Shown here: positions 1 through 6,085 of the stretch, in pieces
Position numbering within the stretch: position 1 is the stretch's first letter
Layout: the number at the start of each line of letters is the position of its first letter
Assembly (NCBI GenBank): GCA_043820045.1
Contig: JBDREF010000120.1
Coordinates: 1 to 8,243 of the forward strand
Direction of reading: 5' to 3'
Source: JBDREF01 sp043820045
Lineage (GTDB): Bacteria > Planctomycetota > Phycisphaerae > Sedimentisphaerales > Anaerobacaceae
Length of the DNA: 8,243 bases
Program-made: the position numbers and the translations under genes
The notes under the pieces: generated by a model
The model's input: only the letters and a program-made list of their open reading frames with translations
What the model was told of the DNA's origin: nothing
The model's database searches: none

Positions 1-221
1 GCGGGCTTTACGAGTGGCTCGAACGTGAAATGGCAAACAGGGGCGTGCGCGGAGTCATTTTCCATCGGCACATCTGGTGCGACTTATGGCATGTGGAGCT
101 TCGACCTTTGAAGGACAGGATAGATATGCCTGTTCTCGACCTCGATTCGGCCGGCGACAAGCAAGCCGACAGGCAGCGGATGACAACGCGAATTCGTGCG
201 TTCATGGAGATGCTGCAATGA
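1..221 (+). CDS. 2-hydroxyacyl-CoA dehydratase family subunit, C-terminal fragment (5' end outside window)
   Basis: The frame is open from the window edge (first full codon at position 3) to a TGA at 219-221, giving about 72 residues. It reads through GVIFHRHIWCDLWH, then a beta strand with IDMPVLDLDS, then TRIRAFMEML. This is the usual end of HgdA/HgdB/BcrB/BcrC-type proteins: a cysteine in the last Rossmann-like domain, an 'iP.l.lD' strand and a closing 'tRi.aF.E.l' helix. Such subunits bind a [4Fe-4S] cluster and the CoA ester in the two-subunit component of 2-hydroxyacyl-CoA dehydratases and of ATP-dependent aryl-CoA reductases. Its stop overlaps the next start (ATGA), so it is the partner of the following gene. 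The substrate cannot be deduced. The fragment is the real gene here even though a longer open frame (from 77) overlaps it in another phase. Confidence 0.8.
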   Translation, partial: GLYEWLEREMANRGVRGVIFHRHIWCDLWHVELRPLKDRIDMPVLDLDSAGDKQADRQRMTTRIRAFMEMLQ

Positions 222-1624
222 GCCGGACGCCGAGACGAATTACACTCGAAGAATGGGACCTGTGCTACGAGCAGTTGCAAAGAGCCGGAGCCTGCTGTCC
301 GGATTACGATGGTCCGTTGAGCAGACACGTCGAGGATGGCGACCATCGGCTCTTGAAGCTGCGATTTGACAATTCGTCGGCGGCGCTTAGGTTGTGGAAC
401 TTCCTGCTCACGGAAGAAGACCGGCTGCACCGGGAACGGGCCGCCGGCAGGAAAATCGTCGGCACGATGAAGGACCTCGGCACGGTTCCGGTGATGGCGT
501 ATTCCTTCGATAACCTAATCGCCTTCTACCCGGACGGCGCCTGGTGGATTCCGTGTGTGACGGAATTGAGCGATGGGCTCTTCGATATCGCCGACTCGCT
601 CGGCGTGGATGAGTCCTTCTGCCCGGTGCGCGCGATGTTGGGTGCCTTTGTCACAGGTGAACATTTTCCAATTCCGGAGATGTTGGTGTGCAGCGTTGGT
701 GCGACCTGCGACGATTTTTCCGCTATCGCCCAGCGGCTCGACGGGCTCGGACATTCGATTTTCTGGTGGGAAATTCCTCATCGGCGAAGGAGCGAGCCTG
801 GCGAAGAGACAGTGCATCTGCCCGGCGGATTCCAGGCCCCGCGGTGCCAGGTCGAATTCGTTAAGTCGGAACTTCAACGGATAAAAACGGCTCTTGAAGA
901 ATTGGCGGGCGAACGGCTGGATGAGGAAAAGCTCTCGGCGGGAATCAGACAGGCAAACCGGGTCCGCAGGTATCTGGCGGAGCTAAGGAGCCTTGCGTTT
1001 ACCGCTGAGCCATGTCCCATTCCGGCCCTTGAAATGCTTATCGCCGAGATGCTTGCGATACATTTCTGTTCCGACCGGCAGGAGACTATCGCAGTTCTGA
1101 AAGAATTGCTTGATGAAGTCAAAACTCGCGTCCGGTCCGGCACGGGCGTCCTCGATTGCGACGCTGCAAGAATCTTCTGGGTCAACCCCGTGGCGGATTT
1201 GCAGGTGATGAATCTTCTCGAAGACTGCGGCGGTCGCGTATGCGGGACCGAGTACCTCTTCAGCCATGCGCTCGATGCGATCCCGGAAGATGTGCCGCCG
1301 ATTGAAGCGTTGGCGCGTATGGCTCTCGCCGACCCGATGGCGGGCTCATCAATCGACCGGGCGGAGCGGATATGCGCCGACATTCGCCGGTTCGGCGCCG
1401 ATGCGGTTCTTATATCGCGAATTCCCGGGGCGAGCCACTGTGCGCTGGAAGGGCAGATCATTGCCGAAATCGTACATGATAAATTCGATATCCCGGTGCT
1501 GGAGATTGAAGTGCCGCCTCTGACCGACTCTATGCGTCCGACCGTGCGTACCCGGCTGGAAGCGCTGGTCGAAACAGTAAAAGCTCGTCCCCGGACGACG
1601 CAAACCAGATGGAGAAGAAGATGA
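218..1624 (+). CDS. 2-hydroxyacyl-CoA dehydratase family protein (second subunit of the D-component)
   Basis: This is a 468-residue protein of the HGD-D (HgdA/HgdB, BcrB/BcrC) family. The frame is open from an ATG at 77, but ATG 218 is the better start: it has GGAG at 206-209 (8-nt spacer), forms an ATGA overlap with the preceding stop, and removes 47 residues that lie over the end of the upstream gene. Visible features are C135-P followed by the GAFVTG segment, 'MLVCSVGATCDDF' with C158 and C164, and C408 near the C-terminus in 'ISRIPGASHC'. These cysteines are the candidate [4Fe-4S] ligands. The tail again has the 'DIPVLEIEVP' strand and a final 'R.RLEALVE' helix, so it is a paralogue of the fragment upstream. 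The pair would be the catalytic dimer that removes water from a 2-hydroxyacyl-CoA or reduces an aromatic CoA ester after receiving an electron from the activator encoded next. The Cys-rich makeup suits a strict anaerobe. The exact reaction is unknown. Confidence 0.82.
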   Translation: MSRTPRRITLEEWDLCYEQLQRAGACCPDYDGPLSRHVEDGDHRLLKLRFDNSSAALRLWNFLLTEEDRLHRERAAGRKIVGTMKDLGTVPVMAYSFDNLIAFYPDGAWWIPCVTELSDGLFDIADSLGVDESFCPVRAMLGAFVTGEHFPIPEMLVCSVGATCDDFSAIAQRLDGLGHSIFWWEIPHRRRSEPGEETVHLPGGFQAPRCQVEFVKSELQRIKTALEELAGERLDEEKLSAGIRQANRVRRYLAELRSLAFTAEPCPIPALEMLIAEMLAIHFCSDRQETIAVLKELLDEVKTRVRSGTGVLDCDAARIFWVNPVADLQVMNLLEDCGGRVCGTEYLFSHALDAIPEDVPPIEALARMALADPMAGSSIDRAERICADIRRFGADAVLISRIPGASHCALEGQIIAEIVHDKFDIPVLEIEVPPLTDSMRPTVRTRLEALVETVKARPRTTQTRWRRR

Positions 1625-2400
1625 TTTGTGCGGGAATAGACGCCGGTTCGAGAGCAATAAAGATAGTCCTGATCGATACGCAAGACCGGAGGATGGTAGC
1701 CAAAGGACTTGCAGATCAGGGTGTCGAGCAGGACAAGCTTGCTGCTGCGTTGTTCAAGCGGGTCCTGAAGAAAAGCGGCCTCGACAAGAAAGACGTCAGG
1801 TCTGTTGTGGCGACGGGCTATGGAAGAAGCGCCGTTAGTATCGCCGATACGACGATAACCGAGATCACATGTCACGCGGTCGGAGTATATCATCTTGTCC
1901 CGGAGGCTAAGACGGTTATCGACATTGGCGGGCAGGACAGCAAGCTTCTGCGATTGGACGGCTCCGGAAAAGTGCGAGATTTTGCCATGAACGACCGCTG
2001 TGCGGCGGGAACCGGGCGATTCCTCGAAGTAGTCGCCCGGCGGCTCGGTGTCAAGCTCGAATCTCTCGGCCTGATGGCCGCCAGGAGTCGCAGTCCGGCC
2101 GCGATAAGCAGTATGTGCGTCGTATTTGCGGAGACAGAGATCACCGGTCTGCTCGCTTCGGGAGCAGCGAGTGAGGACATCGTAGCCGGCGTCCAAACCG
2201 CCATTGCCGAAAGGATTATTGCAATGGCCGGCCGCAGCGCCGAACCGCCGGTCATTTTCACCGGCGGGGTCGCGATGGTTTCAGGAATGGACGCTGCCTT
2301 GCAGGCCGCTCTCGGACAAAGCGTTATGGTTTCGCCCGACCCGCAAATGACCGGCGCGCTCGGAGCGGCCATACTTGCGTCGGATCGTATAAAGGTATGA
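1621..2400 (+). CDS. CoA-dehydratase activator ATPase (HgdC/BadF/BcrA-type, [4Fe-4S])
   Basis: This is a 259-residue ASKHA-fold ATPase that hydrolyses ATP to lower the potential of its bridging [4Fe-4S] cluster and pass one electron to the dehydratase. Nucleotide-binding motifs are visible: GIDAGS at the N-terminus, IDIGGQDSK in the middle, and FTGGVA with TGALGAA near the end. The cluster cysteines are in MNDRCAAGTG and SSMCVVFAETEI. Counting from ATG 1621 they are C127 and C166, the same numbers I recall for HgdC of Acidaminococcus fermentans. That supports 1621 rather than the in-frame ATG 1609. GGAG at 1611-1614 gives a 6-nt spacer, and ATG 1621 overlaps the upstream TGA (ATGA). Only one activator gene is seen, as in 2-hydroxyacyl-CoA dehydratase systems; class I benzoyl-CoA reductases have two different ATPase subunits. 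That leans towards a dehydratase-type or atypical reductase, but genes upstream are missing from the window. Confidence 0.9.
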   Translation: MICAGIDAGSRAIKIVLIDTQDRRMVAKGLADQGVEQDKLAAALFKRVLKKSGLDKKDVRSVVATGYGRSAVSIADTTITEITCHAVGVYHLVPEAKTVIDIGGQDSKLLRLDGSGKVRDFAMNDRCAAGTGRFLEVVARRLGVKLESLGLMAARSRSPAAISSMCVVFAETEITGLLASGAASEDIVAGVQTAIAERIIAMAGRSAEPPVIFTGGVAMVSGMDAALQAALGQSVMVSPDPQMTGALGAAILASDRIKV

Positions 2401-2413
2401 CGAGGATCGAGAC

Positions 2414-2442
2414 TGGTCTTAGACGTGTGAAAACGATATAAT
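2414..2442 (+). promoter_or_regulatory. Candidate sigma70-type promoter for the selD gene
   Basis: A perfect TATAAT lies at 2437-2442, 32 nt before the selD start. With a 17-nt spacer the -35 would be TGGTCT at 2414-2419, which matches TTGACA at only three positions, so the upstream half is weak. The site lies in the 73-nt gap after the activator gene and suggests that selD has its own transcript rather than relying on the dehydratase operon. Confidence 0.4.
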
Positions 2443-2473
2443 TCCCCTTTCAGTTGCTGTAAAGGATATCAAA

Positions 2474-4087
2474 ATGATAAACATGGAAAGACGAAAACGG
2501 GTCATGCAGCGTTCCATCAGGCTCGGACACTGCATTTGTGACCCGAAGAAACCCTGTCCCTGCGATATTTTCAAGGAAAAGGACATTTGTCTCTGTGCCG
2601 GTGAGCGGCTCGAATCGCCGACCGGGCCCGTTCAGTTGACAAGGCTCGTGGAAAAGGCCGGATGCGCCTCCAAGATAGACCAGGCGTTTCTAAAGCAGGT
2701 GTTAAAGAACTTGCCTTCGGTCGATGACCCCCGAGTGCTCGTAGGTGTGCCGGCGGGGGACGACGCAGGCGTGTACGATATGGGCGACGGCACCGCGCTG
2801 GTGCAGACCGTCGATGTCTTTACTCCTTCGGTTGACGATCCTTACACATTCGGGCAGGTGGCGGCGGCTAATTCGGTAAGTGACATATACGCCATGGGCG
2901 GCACGCCCTTGACCGCCGTTTCGATACTCGGCTTTCCCGTTCGTAAAGTCCCCGACGAAGCGATGAGGCAAATCCTCTCCGGCGGCATCGACAAGATGAA
3001 CGAGGCTGGAGCTGCGGTAATCGGCGGACACAGCATCAACGACAGCGAAATCAAGGCCGGCTTCGCCGTAACAGGCACGATAGACAAGGACAGGATAGTG
3101 ACGAACGCCGGGGCCCGGCCCGGCGATGTGCTCGTCCTGACCAAGCCTCTCGGCACGGGAATAGTTGCCTTCGCTTCGCAGATCGGCAGGGCGGATGAAG
3201 AGAGTGTTCAGGCATCCGCCAAGTCTATGATCACGCTCAACAAAGAAGCTGCGCGGTTGATGGTCAAGTTCGGCGCGCACGCCTGCACCGACGTGACGGG
3301 CTTCAGTCTCATGGGTCATCTGGCTGAGATGGCCCTCTCCAGCGGCGTTGACGTCGAAGTTCTCTGGGACGATATCCCGCTGTTCCCCGGCGTGCTCGAA
3401 TATGCGGCGGCGGGGATACTGCCCGGGGCCATCGAGCGAAATAAGGAATCGTGCGGGCAGCGCATCATTGCCGACAAATCTTTGCCGCAGGAGATGGTCG
3501 ATATCTGCTACGATGCGCAGACTTCCGGCGGCCTGCTGATCGCAATTGCCGAAAGCGACGCCGGTGATTTCCTCAAAGCCCTTCACGGGGAGGGAATCTC
3601 CGCCGCCGCGATCATTGGTCGAGTTTCCGCAAAAGGCTCGGGGCTCGTCAAAATCACGACGACCGGTGCGCGAAAGATACCAACATCGGGACCAACCGAA
3701 GCCGTTACAGAACCAGTGCCGGCGAAGCCGCAGTCGCAGCAGACTTCTGCCGAGCCGCGAGCCGAAGAGGTTGCCTGTTGCGCTGATGCTGTGACTTCAA
3801 CCGGGCCGGTTGCCGGCGAGGGTTCTGACGTTGCCCAGATCAAGGCCAAATTCAAGGACTTCCTCGGCGCTGCAAGCTCCCCACACGGCCTGGATGCCTA
3901 CACCAAGCAGGCCATCGCCATCGCGCTGTCGGTCGCCACGCGGTGCGAGCCATGCCTGAAAATGCACCTGAAAAAAGCCAAAGACAAGGGCTTCAGCCAG
4001 GACGAAATCGACGAGGCCGCCTGGATGGGCATCAGCTTCGGCGGCTCGCCAACAATGGTATTCTACGAGCAACTCAGAAACTCGTAG
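2474..4087 (+). CDS. selD: Selenide, water dikinase (selenophosphate synthetase) with Cys-rich N-terminal extension and C-terminal AhpD/CMD-like domain
   Basis: SelD makes selenophosphate from selenide and ATP for selenocysteine (and selenouridine) synthesis. The start at 2474 has AGGA at 2463-2466 (7-nt spacer). The protein is 537 aa, against about 345 for common SelD. Residues 1-55 form an extension with three CxC pairs (C20/C22, C28/C30, C39/C41). The core, about 55-395, carries the catalytic pair C64 and K67 in 'KAGCASK' (Cys, not Sec; the second Cys of the E. coli CGCK motif is Ser), then G95-DDAGVYD, G184-GHSIND, DVTGFSLMGH and T350-SGG, in the normal AIRS-family order. A Pro/Ala/Glu-rich linker (about 396-450) contains a vicinal C435-C436. 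Residues from about 455 to the end match an AhpD/carboxymuconolactone-decarboxylase unit with C491-EP-C494 and H498. The Glu expected 12 residues before the first Cys is Gln479. The tail may supply thiol-based reduction, which is inference. tRNA-Sec lies 1.8 kb downstream. Confidence 0.93.
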   Translation: MINMERRKRVMQRSIRLGHCICDPKKPCPCDIFKEKDICLCAGERLESPTGPVQLTRLVEKAGCASKIDQAFLKQVLKNLPSVDDPRVLVGVPAGDDAGVYDMGDGTALVQTVDVFTPSVDDPYTFGQVAAANSVSDIYAMGGTPLTAVSILGFPVRKVPDEAMRQILSGGIDKMNEAGAAVIGGHSINDSEIKAGFAVTGTIDKDRIVTNAGARPGDVLVLTKPLGTGIVAFASQIGRADEESVQASAKSMITLNKEAARLMVKFGAHACTDVTGFSLMGHLAEMALSSGVDVEVLWDDIPLFPGVLEYAAAGILPGAIERNKESCGQRIIADKSLPQEMVDICYDAQTSGGLLIAIAESDAGDFLKALHGEGISAAAIIGRVSAKGSGLVKITTTGARKIPTSGPTEAVTEPVPAKPQSQQTSAEPRAEEVACCADAVTSTGPVAGEGSDVAQIKAKFKDFLGAASSPHGLDAYTKQAIAIALSVATRCEPCLKMHLKKAKDKGFSQDEIDEAAWMGISFGGSPTMVFYEQLRNS

Positions 4088-4277
4088 GGAGGTGACTTGC
4101 CCCACTTTTTTTCTAAGTTGAGGCTGGTGAGTTTTTATAGATGATCGGGACAGTGAGCTATACATAGCGGCCATTAACAGGTGACATCCGCAGGGATGAC
4201 AGGGAGGCTGATTTAGCACAACCATCGAAGAATGGAGGGCACAATACATATTTTCTATAAGGCTGCGGAACTTGGTG

Positions 4278-4613
4278 TTAGATTAGTCGCTGCAGAATGC
4301 CCGCATAGCCCAGGAGCATGAGGATGCCGGGCAGCAGGAGTATTATCCAGCCCATCAGTCTGACGGCAGTTCCGGGGCTGGGTGCTGTGATCGGCGTCAT
4401 TCCGAACCATGCACCCGTTAGTCCTTCGCCAAGTTCGTCACCCCACCAGATACATGCCAGAGATGACGCGAGCCAGAAAAGAGTTCCGACGATGGTATCA
4501 AAGAGCTGCTCACCGGACGGTTTGCCGCAGTCCGTCTCGGCCACAGCTATATTGATCAAAACCACCACGTACGCCGCGGCAATCAGCAGGGATATCAATC
4601 TTGGTCGGTCCAC
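4278..4613 (-). CDS. Hypothetical small membrane protein
   Basis: This is a 111-residue ORF starting at GTG (4613-4611); an in-frame stop lies seven codons upstream, so no longer start exists. Three hydrophobic stretches can be seen: about residues 8-25, about 37-58 (LFDTIVGTLFWLASSLACIWW) and about 85-105 (LMGWIILLLPGILMLLGYAG). Between the last two is a loop with WGDELGEGLTGAWFGMTP. Basic residues at the N-terminus (DRPR) suggest a cytoplasmic N-terminus. No known family is recognised. It converges with selD (190-nt gap) and lies downstream of the EamA gene on the same strand (about 210-nt gap), so it could be expressed with it or alone; no clear ribosome binding site is visible. The ordered pattern of hydrophobic segments makes it more likely real than the opposite-strand ORF, but it could still be spurious. 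Confidence 0.5.
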   Translation of the reverse strand: MDRPRLISLLIAAAYVVVLINIAVAETDCGKPSGEQLFDTIVGTLFWLASSLACIWWGDELGEGLTGAWFGMTPITAPSPGTAVRLMGWIILLLPGILMLLGYAGILQRLI

Positions 4614-4768
4614 TTCGCCGTATTCAGCATTTCACAAAGGACAGTCAATTATTCCGCACCTTGGCACCATCGGTAAAATATCGGCTATTTGCCGGGAGAA
4701 CATAAGCTGGCAAATCCAGTATCGGTAGGGATTTGTGGAACCCTGCGCGCCTGGATTACACGCACGGG

Positions 4769-4805
4769 AGAGATGATTTCTACATCTCTGTGTCACATTA
4801 CAGAG
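4769..4805. repeat. Two overlapping, mutually exclusive inverted repeats downstream of the EamA gene
   Basis: AGAGATG at 4769-4775 pairs with CATCTCT at 4783-4789 (7 bp, 7-nt loop). CTCTGT at 4786-4791 pairs with ACAGAG at 4800-4805 (6 bp, 8-nt loop). The two share 4786-4789, so only one can form at a time. They lie 17-53 nt beyond the EamA stop codon, where a transcript end would be expected, but neither is followed by a T-run on the minus strand, so this is not a clear intrinsic terminator. Confidence 0.35.
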
Positions 4806-4821
4806 GTAACGGCAAATCGGG

Positions 4822-5697
4822 TTAGAAATATGCCTCTTCTTTTTTGGATATGAGATAAATCCCGGCCAGTAACAGCACCAGACCTGAGATTTGCATGGCC
4901 GTAGCCCCTTCGCCAAGGATTAGGAAACCCAGCAACGTCGCAAAGAACGGCGTGGAAAGCTCCAGAGCGCAGACCTGGGCGGCCTTGATTCGCTTTAAGC
5001 CTTCGTAATAAAGTATAGTCCCGACCCCGACTACGACGCCGACCAGGATTTGACAGATGTTAGAAATGACCAGCGGCGAGCTGAGCGACAAATACCCAAT
5101 GAACACTGCCGAGGCGACCAGATATCTGTAAAACGTCACTACCCCTGCATCAAGCTGGCGCAGGTACTTTCTCATCACTACGGTCGTCGTCGCCCATGCT
5201 ACGGTTGCCAACAGCACGTAAACATCACCCGCGGTGCCCAGCCTCGCCGCAGAGAGGTTTTCCAGTGTCCCGGTAGTGACAAGCACCCCTGCGACTATCA
5301 TGGTGCCTATGCCTGCGTAATCGAACTTCGTCAGCTTGTCTTCCTTCAGCAGAAAGAAACCTATCAGAACGATGAATATGGGCTGCATGTGGCCTATCAG
5401 AACGGCATTGAGTACGGGCACTCTCGTCAAGGCATAGAAGTATAACAAGTCGCCCACTATTGTTCCGGCCAGCGCCAAATATGCCAGATGTGAGAACTGC
5501 CTGCCCGTGACCTTGAGACTTCTACGGCCTCTTAACAGGACGTACAGAATCGCAACCAATGTGACGAATATTGCCCTGACGGCGGAGGTCTGAAGAAAAT
5601 CCGAGTTTGCATAAGCCAATTTCGCGAGTATGGGCTCAACGGCCCACATTGAACTGGCGCCGAGTATTGCTAACACACCTGTTTTCTTCTGGTTCAT
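4822..5697 (-). CDS. EamA/DMT-superfamily membrane transporter
   Basis: This is a 291-residue protein from ATG 5697 (306 from the alternative ATG 5742). It has about ten hydrophobic segments arranged as two tandem EamA repeats: roughly residues 5-125 (starting GVLAILGASSMWAVEPILAKLAY and ending KFDYAGIGTMIVAGVLV) and 145-285 (starting VYVLLATVAWATTTVVMRKYL and ending ISGLVLLLAGIYLISKK). The repeat ends 'LKEDKLT' and 'LGEGATAMQISGLVLLLAGI' are typical of drug/metabolite exporters in the inner membrane. The substrate is unknown. I prefer 5697 because it gives the usual short cytoplasmic N-terminus (MNQKKTG). A weak promoter candidate (TTGATT at 5770-5765, TAAATA at 5747-5742) would also initiate transcription past the ATG at 5742. 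Neither start has a convincing ribosome binding site. The gene is divergent from tRNA-Sec; a role in selenium handling would be speculation. Confidence 0.88.
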   Translation of the reverse strand: MNQKKTGVLAILGASSMWAVEPILAKLAYANSDFLQTSAVRAIFVTLVAILYVLLRGRRSLKVTGRQFSHLAYLALAGTIVGDLLYFYALTRVPVLNAVLIGHMQPIFIVLIGFFLLKEDKLTKFDYAGIGTMIVAGVLVTTGTLENLSAARLGTAGDVYVLLATVAWATTTVVMRKYLRQLDAGVVTFYRYLVASAVFIGYLSLSSPLVISNICQILVGVVVGVGTILYYEGLKRIKAAQVCALELSTPFFATLLGFLILGEGATAMQISGLVLLLAGIYLISKKEEAYF

Positions 5698-5824
5698 AAT
5701 AGCCAGCCACAGCCGATACAAAGAGACGCATTCTGATAGCATATTTACAGCGTTGACGCAAGATAATCAAAGGGAACAGCCTCCTCTGTGGGGTCTTCCT
5801 GTTGGGAAATTGGACGTCTGAGGA

Positions 5825-5853
5825 TTGACCGGAGGAGGCGGATGTACTATTAT
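5825..5853 (+). promoter_or_regulatory. Sigma70-type promoter of tRNA-Sec
   Basis: TTGACC at 5825-5830 and TATTAT at 5848-5853 are separated by exactly 17 nt, each one mismatch from consensus. Initiation would fall near 5860, about 25 nt before the mature tRNA 5' end, as expected for a tRNA that is trimmed by RNase P. The same transcript could continue into the small gene at 6086. Confidence 0.7.
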
Positions 5854-5885
5854 GGTATCCGGTAGAATAATAGATGGTCCTTTGT

Positions 5886-5980
5886 GGAGGTGACTGGTGC
5901 CTGGTGGTGCCCCTGGTCTTCAAAACCAGTGTGGGGCCGATAAGGTCCCGGGTGGGTTCGATTCCCATTCGCCTCCGCCA
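5886..5980 (+). tRNA. selC: tRNA-Sec (anticodon UCA)
   Basis: This is a 95-nt selenocysteine tRNA with encoded CCA. The acceptor stem has 8 bp (5886-5893 with 5969-5976, one G-U) and the T stem has 5 bp (5952-5956 with 5964-5968), the 8+5 layout of bacterial tRNA-Sec. The D arm is a 6-bp stem (5896-5901 with 5906-5911, two G-U pairs) closed by a 4-nt TGGT loop. The anticodon arm is CTGGT/ACCAG with loop CTTCAAA, so the anticodon TCA is at 5920-5922 and reads UGA. A long variable arm follows (GGGGCC 5933-5938 with GGTCCC 5944-5949, loop GATAA). The discriminator is G5977. It shows that the organism decodes UGA as selenocysteine, in agreement with selD in the same window. Confidence 0.97.
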
Positions 5981-5991
5981 TTTTTAGGCCG

Positions 5992-6018
5992 GTCGGCAAA
6001 AGTAAACTATTTGCCGGC
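5992..6018 (+). repeat. Hairpin just downstream of tRNA-Sec
   Basis: GTCGGCAAA (5992-6000) pairs with TTTGCCGGC (6010-6018) as 9 bp with one G-U, around a 9-nt loop. A TTTTT run sits before it, directly after the tRNA CCA end, and none follows it, so it is not a standard intrinsic terminator. It could limit 3' trimming or partly attenuate transcription from the tRNA-Sec promoter into the small gene at 6086. Confidence 0.5.
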
Positions 6019-6085
6019 ACTCGGTCGATACAATGACTGAAGCTGAATATTTGTGAAACGCGATATCGAAAGGTATGTTGGCGAT

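Noticed and set aside
77..217. Upstream extension of the 468-aa dehydratase subunit to ATG 77
   Set aside because: It overlaps the well-supported C-terminus of the preceding subunit; ATG 218 has a good ribosome binding site and an ATGA overlap.
1622..1624. TGA stop codons of the dehydratase subunit (1622-1624) and activator (2398-2400) as possible Sec codons
   Set aside because: Neither is preceded by a redox-like motif, the extensions are not plausible, and the first is explained by the ATGA overlap.
874..2196. Long minus-strand ORF (440 codons)
   Set aside because: It lies opposite two strongly supported genes and its translation is low-complexity Arg/Ser-rich with no family features; it is an antisense artefact of codon bias.
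2663..2677. SelD itself as a selenoprotein
   Set aside because: The catalytic position (residue 64) is encoded by TGC, Cys, and no in-frame TGA occurs in the gene.
2702..3586. Minus-strand ORF of 294 codons opposite selD
   Set aside because: It is fully covered by the conserved SelD core on the plus strand, and its translation resembles no protein family.
3797..4249. Minus-strand ORF of 150 codons over the selD tail
   Set aside because: Most of it is antisense to the AhpD-like domain; the remainder has no recognisable feature.
4088..4277. Intergenic region after selD searched for a terminator or RNA gene
   Set aside because: Only a T7 run near 4106 and a short CATCC/GGATG repeat (4-nt spacer) near 4185 were found; no stable hairpin plus T-run.
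4318..4728. Plus-strand ORF of 136 codons
   Set aside because: Opposite the minus-strand membrane protein; it shows no ordered domains and lacks a ribosome binding site.
5981..5985. TTTTT after the tRNA-Sec CCA as a terminator
   Set aside because: There is no separate hairpin directly before it other than the tRNA fold, and the following hairpin has no T-run after it.
6061..6068. CGATATCG palindrome upstream of the small gene
   Set aside because: It is a short 8-bp palindrome with no companion copy and no clear promoter position; likely chance.
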